Positions 55,901-64,000 of a stretch of 64,000 bases of DNA are shown piece by piece. Source of the stretch: Stemphylium vesicarium (lineage: Eukaryota > Ascomycota > Dothideomycetes > Pleosporales > Pleosporaceae); contig QXCR01000025.1 of NCBI GenBank assembly GCA_004380135.1, forward strand, positions 124,001-188,000, given 5' to 3'. Each line of letters opens with the position of its first letter. Positions within the stretch are counted from its first letter, which is position 1. The notes under the pieces are model-generated. The model did no database searches. It was not told where the DNA came from and saw nothing but the letters and a program-made list of their open reading frames with translations. The translations under genes were made by a program, and so were the position numbers.

Positions 55901-58523
55901 CGGCTTGAATTTATCCGTGTGGTCCGGTAAGCCTCATTGCAACAACTTTGGCATGCCCTTGATGTTTGATGGCAATTGCAAGTCCGCACTCCCGGTGTTG
56001 TATTGCGATCCTCGAGGACCAAATTAACGTTGGCGGATCATTCGCTGCGTCACACCAAGGTCTAGGATTGCCAGGGGCCGCACGGGTAATTAATATCGCC
56101 GTACGGCGCGGGTGTTGCTGTCTTCCAGAAGCTCCTCGTACATCGCCGCGTCTCCATCACGTAAGAGACAGATTGCAACTACATCATCGGCCTTGCGATG
56201 CTCGTCGAAAGCGATACAAACCAGAGAAAGACCGATTTGCATCGAGAGTATAAGCTTTGTCGGCCGAGGTTTCACAGGATCATCCTACGCAGGGCCGGGA
56301 TTCCTACTCAAGTGTATAACGTAAACATTTTGCTTATCCGGAAGTAAGATGAGAATATTCCGAAGACTTCATGATCACAAATTCAGAGGGCAGTACTTGC
56401 CCAAGACTTTGACATGCAGCATGTCAACTTCGTCCCAGTGGCGACCATGGTGAGGTTCCAACTATCTGGTCATCTCCTGCGTCGACGTTCTTTCTCTCCA
56501 TCCAGGATCGCGCTCCCTACAACCTTCACGACCTGTCTGAGACAGATCGCGTTTTTACCCGTCCAGCATGCATGAATTCGCACTGGATAAAGATCATCCA
56601 CGAACCGGGGTCTGTAGTACCGACTTATCCGTGGATTGTGGACGAAGGATTTCGTGGCGTCGCGCCCTGAAGGCTTGGCCAGAGGCGTAGGTGGCCTGAT
56701 ACCGAGAGCCGGGAAGAGTGTAATGCTTGGGGCGTGGGAGAGTTGATTTGCCATCTGTCACCGATATCCTCTTTCACGGTCGGGGCTTGTCTTGTATACC
56801 CATCCGATAGAGATTTCCGCTCTCTCTGGGTGGTTTCTGCACGGTTAAAGACACCACAGCAATCGCTCCACAGAAGAACACCAGGTTCCCTCTTGCAAAG
56901 TCAACACGGTCACTTTTGACCACATCAAGCACTGCTCTCGAAGTATCAGCCTGAGTTCAGCTACTAATTACGCCCTTGGCTTTTTTTCTTCCAGATCGAC
57001 ACGCCCGCTCCGCAAAAAGCACACATTCCATCAATCAATTCACATGTCGACTTGCAGCCACGTGCACGCACGCACCCAGCTTCTTCGCTGTACTGCAGCC
57101 TCGCGACGGAAAAGCAAACGATGAGTTGAGTTTTCAGGGCAAGCCCCACAAAAGCAGAAATCGTAGCCGTACATGGTTGTGCCTTCCGTTGCGCGTGCTT
57201 GATGTAGATAGCCGCAAAGCTTGGACGAGCCACTTTTGAGGACCTTCCGTCTTGAGATGCTCGCCGACTCAACAGTTTATCCTTTGTATGGCAAGAGCAT
57301 GTTTTTCTCTTTGCATTGTGATTGCTTGGTGGGGTAGGACGCTGGTAGGTTTATTCAACGTCAAGGGATTCGGGAAGGTGTGCAGTATATAGGACAAGTA
57401 TGCGATGCTGGGCCACTCTGAGCAGGTCGACCTCCGATACCCAGTATATGTCAACAGGCATTTCACGATGAACCAGAGCAAGTATCTTCAGAGGCATGGC
57501 TCCTTCACTGTCACGTTTTCTTGTTATTACTGTGTAGCATCTACAGTGCCTTCGCGGACAGCCACTTTAATAAGCTCGGCCTGAGCAAATTGGTAGGACT
57601 CATGTACTTCCTAAGCCCCAAACAATGCTTCAATCTATATGCAACACTGTCGCTCTATATCAATCTATAGGCAAGCAAAGACTAGAAAGAAGCAGGGTAA
57701 GTCAGGTCAACAGCATGACCATCACGTAAGGAAGAACACGCCCACAAAGCGGGTTACCCCACGAGTTCCGCACAAGGTAAAGAAGGCGGTTTACATTTCT
57801 ACCGAATCGAATCATTTAGACTGCTCGGAGGGAAAGGATGGTTTCCGCAGCTGCATAGACAACAGCACAAGGTTTCGGAGAAAATAATGTGCAGCTCAAC
57901 CCCCAAGCTCGCCTTCTCACACGGACTACATAAGTGGTAAAGTGGAACCCCGTCAGCTGCAATAAGGTCTGTCGGATACAACACCTTTGAGCCTCCGCCA
58001 TCGTTGCCGCCAGTGAAGCGGTTGCGTAAATCAATCGGTTTGACATAGCAGATTTCTATTTCCGCAGCCAACAGCGTTGCGGCTCTTGGATGCTGAAAAA
58101 GCTGCGATGGGTCGGGAGGCGCTGTGATGTTTCGATCTAAGTAAGCCGCTCTAGAGTTTTGGTTCGCTGCCGGGGGGTCTGGAAGGGGTTTGAGAGGATA
58201 GGATTTCCATTGCGTGGTTTCTGGCAAATGGGGAACGTGGCGCCTGAGTATGTGGTGTTATCATGCCATGTTAGTCTATGTATCGGGGAAGACGGACAGG
58301 AGTGCCAAGGGTTATCAAGGCGATGAGAAAGGCAAGTGAGGTGCGAGCAAGAGGAGTAAGATTCACAAAGCGATACTATCAAGAAAGCGACACCGAACTA
58401 CCAGTACAAAAGTACAAATTTTTTTATCCCCATCCCCCCGTCTGCCACAGCTAAACTCAACCCAACACCACAACTCCGTCTATGCTGTCATTTCACCCCA
58501 AGGTAGGAAAGCTCTCTCTTTCT
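52980..58523. other. 5.5-kb gene-free region upstream of the WOR1-like gene
   Basis: I could not support any gene here. ORFs up to 222 codons (53841-54509) are present but have Pro/Ser/Arg-rich, compositionally driven translations without motifs or splice logic. The region has C/T-rich stretches near 53830-54000 and 54100-54400. A short near-direct repeat, caatctata followed by a base and gcaa, occurs twice near 57630 and 57662. Master-regulator genes of this family often have very long promoters and 5' leaders, so part of this may be transcribed WOR1 leader with upstream ORFs. Confidence 0.45.
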
Positions 58524-60479
58524 TCATTGCTGCACGGGCTTCAACTTGACATTCAACGCGCCCTTTTCCCAGAGCACAAAGACTTTTTGCTCTCCCATCC
58601 AGTCCCGCTCTTTGTCTACGAGGTCGAGGTCGAAAGCGAAGAGGACTTTGCTGAGGATCAGGCGCATTTCTGCTAGTGCCAAGCTGTAGAAAACGGAACT
58701 GTTAGCGAGCATATTCCAGTACTATCATGGCAATTATTGGAGGGTCCAGATGCTCATATGCGTGGGTGCATGTGGGTATTGAACCCAAAAAGGGAGAAAC
58801 TTACTTCTTGCCCAAACAATTCCTCGGTCCAAAGCTAAACGCATTCCAGCACTCCTTCTTATCATCCTTATACTTTTCATCGCCCAGCCACCTCTCCGGA
58901 GCAAACGTCTCCGGGTCCTTGAAGTTGCGCGCAGAGTGATATGTCGCATGTTGACTCACGTAAACCGAGGTGCCGCCAGGGATGTAATGGCCAGAGATGT
59001 TACTGCCGCCGTTAGGAACGACACGAGGGAAGCCGGTGGGCACAGGCGGGTAGTAGCGAAGCGCTTCCTGGAAGACAGCGATAAGATACTCGAGCTTGTT
59101 AACAGAATCCATAGTGATTTCGCTTGCGGCAGAAAAGTGCGAGCGGATCTCGTGCACGAGTTTGGCGTAGATCTTGGGGTGGCGGAGAAGCAGGTAGGTA
59201 GTGCCGGAGAGCGTGGTAGCTGTAGTTTCGCTGCCGGCGATTAGGAGACCCAGGGCGTTGGAGTTCATTTCGGGCCTTGTCATTCTCTTCGACTCGTTGC
59301 CTTGGTTGCGGATAATGTGGCCGAAAAAATCGGGCTTTCCGTCTTCACCTTCTGTTTCAATCTTTTCTAGGCGCCGGCTCACTTTGTCCTCGGCTTTTTG
59401 CGCGAAGTCGGCGCGCTCCCGCTGCGACTTGTACGTGTCTTGGAAGAGGCTGCGGAATGCATCCATGTACCTGAAGAAAAGGTAGTTGTTGCGTGACGCG
59501 TTTAGTCCAATGGCTTTTAGAGCACCGAAGACGAGAGCTACCCAGCTGTGGGTTTTCTGGTTCTCAAGGCAGTGTAGGGATTCGCCAAAGGCAAGATCGG
59601 CTATAATGTCAAATGTCGCGTAGTCTATTAGACGTAGTCAGAGATGTGTTCGGCGTGTCCAGATTAATTGATCACTCACTGTACCAATGCATCATATCCA
59701 TATCCTCGCCTCGGGACAGGTGCTCGGACATCCGTTGGACGAGAAGATCGACGTAACTTTGTATAAGAGGCTCTTGTTGTCGAAGCGCTTTGTCGCTGAA
59801 GGCATAGGAAAGGTTGCGACGCATTCGTGAATGATCTTCTTCGTCCGCTGCGAGGATCGACCATGTACCATTGATTGGATAAGGACTAAACGCTGTCAGT
59901 ATCACTGCTCTCATAAACCTCGAATCACATTAGAAGTTGACTAAAACTTACAACCACTTCCTGTCCTTGAGATAGTGTCCTGTTTTCTTATATTTTCCGG
60001 TGCGGAACCCGTAGATATCAGGCCATGCTGTCTCTCCAGAGATGAAGGAGACTTCGTTGGGTGCAACGCGTACGGCATCACCATACTCGTCATGCAATTC
60101 CTTGATCCACTTGACGATACCGCCGTTACGCATATGAAGTGAATATTGAAAGCCACTAGCACGAGCGAGAATGGGCCCAGGAATATGCTTAAGTGGATGA
60201 AAGAACACGTTGTACGCTAGAATACACACAGCATATGATATGATCTGGATGATGCCATTAGTAACGATTCTCATAAACAGAGGACTGACCTCGCTCTTGA
60301 ATGAGGGTTAAGTGGCTAGGACTCATAGGGTTCGACTTCGTCAAGTTGAATGGAGCCGGTAATGGTGGGGGACACCGAGGTGTACTTACACAAACAGTAA
60401 AGCCAGTGAGCGAAAGGACGAAGCCATTCAAGCTGAAGAGTTCCAATGCAGGAAGACCTGCAGTTATTGACGAAATCAT
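58524..60479 (-). CDS. Cytochrome P450, CYP65-like
   Basis: Five exons: 60479-60390, 60244-59952, 59885-59680, 59624-58805 and 58683-58524; 522 aa. An N-terminal membrane anchor (FVLSLTGFTVCIISYAVCIL) leads to the proline hinge FFHPLKHIPGP. Catalytic marks are all present: I-helix AGSETTATTLSG (about 317-328), ExxR in EALRYYPP, the APERW block, and the heme-binding FSFGPRNCLGKN, whose last residue spans the final intron. The segment ILAADEEDHSRMRRNLSYAF with SDKALRQQEPL is typical of the isotrichodermin-hydroxylase-like CYP65 group, which oxidises terpenoids and polyketides in secondary metabolism. All junctions keep the frame; intron 1 ends at a textbook TTACTAAT branch and CAG. It faces a TATA box at 60547-60554. 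The substrate is unknown. Confidence 0.92.
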
Positions 60480-61914
60480 GCTGTGATGAAGCGTTGGTTG
60501 ACAGTGAAGGTGAGTAATGTTCACATCAGCTACGCCTGGTGTCTCCTATATATACCATCGCGTCCCTTACACCACGCAACGTCGTGCAGCACATCATCCT
60601 TGCCTATGTTACTCGTGAGCGGTTTTACACGGGGTTTGGGAGATCGGCAAAAGGCGCATCGGATGGTCCGCCGACGTTTATCCCCAGATGATGTTCTTTA
60701 GAGGAGGAAACTAGCGCTGTCAACATGCGATCAGCATGTTTAGTCTATGCCTGCCCCCCCAGGCAATGCACAAGGCTCGGCCGAGGTAAACGCGACCCTC
60801 CGTTTCCTCCACAGATATATTGCGCTATGTCCAGTGTTGCGCAACGTATTCCGGTAAAAACTGTAACGCTGGGTATGGGTCATTGATTGCGTGGAGGAGC
60901 CTTATGATAGCACCGATGCGACATGGTGTATGCAGAGCAAAGCATGCGTCGTCCATCACGTTTCGCTCTTTCGCTGTGCCGAAGTCCGAGCAGTATATGC
61001 ACTGGTCGCTCGTGGCGTCAAATTCTCCGACGATCCTCTCGCACCAGGTTCCCCTGTTATTAGAATGAGTTTGCTCACGACAAGCTAACATGAGATTTGA
61101 CAGCGCTGAAGTAGGAAAGTAAAAAATGATGAAAGAAAGAAAGACTGGGATAGCTTGAAATTGGCGCGTATCACGTTCTACATCGTGAACCGACGTTGAC
61201 GTTGAATTGAGCTTCGATGTATGCTTCGCCGAATAAGATTAACTGCTGACATGAGCACTAGCTTGCGTGAGGGGTGAGTAGCTGTAAGATCCTGTCAAAC
61301 TGGTGATAAGTGGCAGGGTCTGGCACTAGCTAGTGTCGACTCTCCAGCGTCGCAACAACAATTCCTGGGGAAGCTTGCCTAGAAGCAATGTCATCTCAGA
61401 GAAACGAGAGATGTTGATTTGGACACCAGAAGTACGGGAGGTGGTTTGGACGACTCAGACATGTACAATGTCACACAAGTACGTAAGTCTAGGCCGGGCG
61501 AGTGGTGACTGAATATCTTCGCAGGCGTCCTAAGCTTTCTCAGCCAGCAAAGGCTGTCGTGTGACAAGTCAGCGAGAGCAGGGAATCATTTCTCAGTTCA
61601 TGTAGGGCATAAACTTCGTCTCTCTATTCTGAATAGAAGTCGTGCAAGCGCATGCCGGGAATAAGGTATTGGACGTGCTACCACATGCGCCAGCCAACTC
61701 TTGTCGCGCTTTGCACCCGCTGATAATAGAATAATCCGCCAAAAAGCCGCCGGTAGATTGCAAATTCGAAAATATAGGTAGAAGTCGGAGGACGATTCGC
61801 CCGTCACTCCGCACCAGAGTATTGTAAAAACTCGGTCGGCGCATGTCTAAGCAAAAAGGTATCAGAGAAGAGAAAGGCTCGCTCGACGACGGTGACTCGT
61901 CTAGGATAGGACGG
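60480..61914. other. 1.4-kb intergenic region upstream of the P450 gene
   Basis: The P450 promoter lies at its left end. Further right, only short ORFs without motifs appear, and the 3' end of the 93-aa membrane-protein gene marks the right border. I see no other gene. Confidence 0.45.
60547..60554 (-). promoter_or_regulatory. TATA box of the P450 gene
   Basis: tatatata lies about 70 bp upstream of the P450 ATG at 60479-60477 and reads as a TATA element on the minus strand. This fits an inducible gene. Confidence 0.5.
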
Positions 61915-62301
61915 CTATTTCGTAGATTTGCGCGATACTGGCGCTCCACTTCATTCCGTTAGCAAAGTGATGGCCTCATAATCGTGGCGAATGCTTACCT
62001 ATCATGCGCAGCATTCCATGTCTTCACAAACGCCCTTTGGGTCTTGTCCGTATAGTTCTCGCTGCTGACCTCCTTGACCCCAACCTTTGCGCCGTCTTTG
62101 GTAAACACGACATTCTTCTTCTCCATGTGCTTGGAGCCCCGCTCAGCCAGCTCGTTCGAGTAGAGGAAGATCTGTGGGGTGTATGTCTTAGTGAGCTTTC
62201 GCGCGACTCTGCGATAGGAAACTTACCTGGTAGCCCATCCATCCCAGGCCACCGACGACTGCGAAAAGTATCACAAGCGGTAGGAGGTTTGTAGCGCCCA
62301 T
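61915..62301 (-). CDS. Small conserved membrane protein of unknown function
   Basis: Exons 62301-62227, 62171-61999 and 61948-61915; 93 aa. The first exon encodes a single hydrophobic helix (MGATNLLPLVILFAVVGGLG and WMGYQ). The second encodes the block IFLYSNELAERGSKHMEKKN, followed by FTKDGAKVGVKEVSSENYTD and the FVKTWNAAHD segment. The short third exon ends GAPVSRKSTK. I recall similar fungal proteins of about 80-100 aa with the same anchor plus NELAERGSKKMEKKN core; no function is known to me. Removing both introns (55 and 50 nt, the latter with branch GCTAAC) keeps the frame. A single-pass protein with a basic soluble tail, perhaps in an organelle membrane. Confidence 0.8.
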
Positions 62302-63028
62302 GATGACGATGATGGTGGAGATGGTAGTGACGTAGTGAGGCTGGTGCTGATGCGCGAACTGGAGGGAGGCTCGTGGTGGCGGGGTAAAAGCTTAGGATTG
62401 GTGGTATACAGCGCGCGCGCAGATGCGAGGCAAGGCAGCAAGGCGAGAGTTTTGCAATACACGGAAGTACCAAGGAGGGAGAATAACCTTCGCGGTATTC
62501 GGCTCAATCGCAAATTGTTGAAGGGCTGAGGACCCACTGCTAGGCCGTATTGCCTAGATGCGCTTCGATTGCGTGGCTGTGCCTGATGAAACCCCGGACG
62601 CAGACGCACCCATTGAAGGGCGACCTTGGCACGGAATCGGGCCGCAGCTGATCATCTAGCTTGCTACTTTGCTTGACGGTCTTGACATGTGAACCATCAA
62701 AATTCGCTTCATGACGTCTTCGAGTGCATGAGGAGACACATGGACATGATGTCGCTCCATGATGCGGTTGGAATGTCTGAAGCTAGGAACACGTGGGCCT
62801 TGTTGCGCCACCAGTTTCGGAAGGTGGGTCACGAGAACACTTACTGGATGCGGATGATTATCAATACGGTCGTTACGTGAACTCGTATTTTTACGCTTAT
62901 CATTTTTGCCGGCTCTCGTCTATGGCCTGGTCATCTGGAAGAATCTGCTATATAATTAATTTACATTCCCCTCGTTCCCACTTGTGTATTCTTACAAGCC
63001 AAACCCCTTTCTCAAACTTCCGTCTTCA
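62302..63028. other. Intergenic region, no supported gene
   Basis: Contains the promoter of the small membrane-protein gene and the 3' flank of the transcription-factor gene. Short ORFs only. Confidence 0.45.
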
Positions 63029-64000
63029 TCATGGGAACATCGGTCCACATGTGAGGACATGCCTTCTGGCCAGGACCAGAACCTGCGCGCTACTCAATCC
63101 AAACTTTGTGCCTATGACTGACAACCGACCAAACAGCCAGTCCCGCTGTTCTTGTGGTACTGTCTCAGCGTTTGCTGCGACGTACAGTGGCCAGACTAAT
63201 GAGTAGCCTCCAAATGCTTCGGCAGCTGCAAATATAAGGTCAGTATAGGCAAACAGCATTATGTGGAGTTGGAAGTTAGCCCACCATTTTGCTCCTGTCC
63301 CATCTCTTTCGCCAATGGCTGAAGCTCGTAGCTCATATGAAAAGGCACGCATGCACTGATCTCATCCACCATCGTTTGGATAACAAATACACTCTTGCCC
63401 CACGCATCATTTTGGTCGACAAAGCTTCCGCTCGAGTTTAGCCACGTCACACACGCCATGATGACTCGGCGACAGAATATTCGGCACACGCGATAGTCAT
63501 TCATGATGCTGGCCAACGGCACGTCATGATACACGTGCTGTTCGCCAGGCCACTTGTCCGCCAACGCGATATCTTCTGGTGCTATCATCTCGCTGACTAC
63601 ACCGATGATGCGGTGCTTCCACTCCGGTGGTAGCGTGCGATACCATTCTTCCAGATTGCCGTCGACCGTTTGCGCAAAGTCGAGAATTTGCTTTGCCTCG
63701 GTTTCATACGCGGGATCGTAGGGCATGGTGGTGAGAGTATTTGCGCGAGCACGAAGGTTGGGTAGATCGATGCAGATGAGTGTTAGGCGGTTCGCAGCAT
63801 TCTCTTCGCTGATATCTCCATGGCCTAGCCAGCCTCCCGCACCAGGGAACGACTCGATGGGCTTCGAACGTTGCACGCAACTTGTGATCTATTCCTTGTT
63901 AACCGTTGGCTATCATTAGGTGCACACCAATATTACCATCATTGTCCGGACGGCACGGAACATTGCATGAGACATTGGATCATTGAATTGATCCATCCCT
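63029..64000 (-). CDS. Fungal-specific transcription factor, C-terminal part (runs off the right edge)
   Basis: Exons visible: from the edge to 63937, 63888-63285 and 63225-63029; about 288 codons. The introns (63889-63936 and 63226-63284) are short GT..AG introns and leave the frame open. The translation starts MDQFNDPMSHAMFRAVRTMM and continues through ANRLTLICIDLPNLRARANT, WYRTLPPEWKHR and NDYRVCRIFCRRVIMACVTW. It ends WPLYVAANAETVPQEQRDWL plus FGRLSVIGTKFGLSSAQVLV. This helical pattern is that of the C-terminal domain of Zn2Cys6 regulators (fungal_trans_2/DUF3468). The DNA-binding domain would lie to the right of the window. Its direction and closeness to the P450 gene would allow a common cluster, but no shared motif shows it. 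Confidence 0.82.

Noticed and set aside
56470..56754. A 94-codon minus-strand ORF with ATG
   Set aside because: No domain and no neighbouring exon; not distinguishable from chance.
1..64000. tRNA, 5S rRNA, CRISPR and transposon signals
   Set aside because: Looking for B-box-like GGTTCGA contexts, 5S start sequences, spaced direct repeats and transposase or reverse-transcriptase motifs by eye gave nothing convincing. Small or degenerate copies could be missed.

Overview
The window is nuclear DNA of a filamentous ascomycete. The introns are short (mostly 47-150 nt) with GTRAGT-like donors and CTRAY branch sites. Ortholog content (Dim1, Apn1, Pre2, Jhd1, Utp20, Drn1, Wor1/Sge1-type Gti1/Pac2, Zn2Cys6 factors, CYP65-like P450, DAL5-type permease) and gene style suggest a Dothideomycete, probably Pleosporales; that placement is inference. 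I found no tRNA, rRNA, CRISPR array or intact transposon. Exon structures were built by hand from splice signals, reading-frame continuity and family conservation.

Layout. 1-5.6 kb: the 5' end of an ISC1-type phospholipase C (-), SWD3/WDR5 (+), DIM1 (-) and APN1 (+). 6.9-12.7 kb: a variant arginase-family protein (+), a six-exon Zn2Cys6 regulator with a 6-nt microexon (+) and a secreted cupin (-). 15-24 kb: a conserved unknown protein (-), a Ser/Thr/Pro-rich single-pass membrane protein (+), a His/Pro/Gly-rich protein (-) and proteasome beta5 PRE2 (+). 24.6-31 kb: the large PHD-JmjC demethylase JHD1 (-) and the splicing factor SF3B6 (+), whose stop codon is followed by 92 further in-frame codons.

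31.4-35.7 kb: a dehydrogenase broken by one nonsense codon (-), a Zn2Cys6 regulator (+) and a DUF1772/anthrone-oxygenase-like membrane protein (-). This resembles a small accessory or metabolic cluster between housekeeping genes. 36.1-46 kb: UTP20 (-, 2646 aa) and DRN1/CWF19L1-like (+), divergent over a 192-bp promoter. 47.5-53 kb: a secreted HNH nuclease (+), a DAL5-type MFS permease (-) with a GATA-rich promoter, and a WOR1/SGE1-type master regulator (-). About 5.5 kb upstream of the latter holds no gene I can support. 58.5-64 kb: a CYP65-like P450 (-), a 93-aa membrane protein (-) and the 3' part of a fungal transcription factor (-) that runs off the right edge.

Together, RNA processing and ribosome biogenesis (DIM1, UTP20, DRN1, SF3B6), chromatin and transcription control (SWD3, JHD1, WOR1-like, three Zn2Cys6-type regulators) and accessory functions (P450, dehydrogenase, DUF1772, secreted cupin and nuclease) are interleaved. 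I did not find a clearly new multi-gene system. The strongest leads are the in-frame extension after SF3B6, the microexon that carries a zinc ligand, the twin C-x2-C-R-K-x4-C-x-H motifs in JHD1, the broken dehydrogenase mini-cluster, the GATA cluster, and the long gene-free region upstream of the WOR1-like gene.
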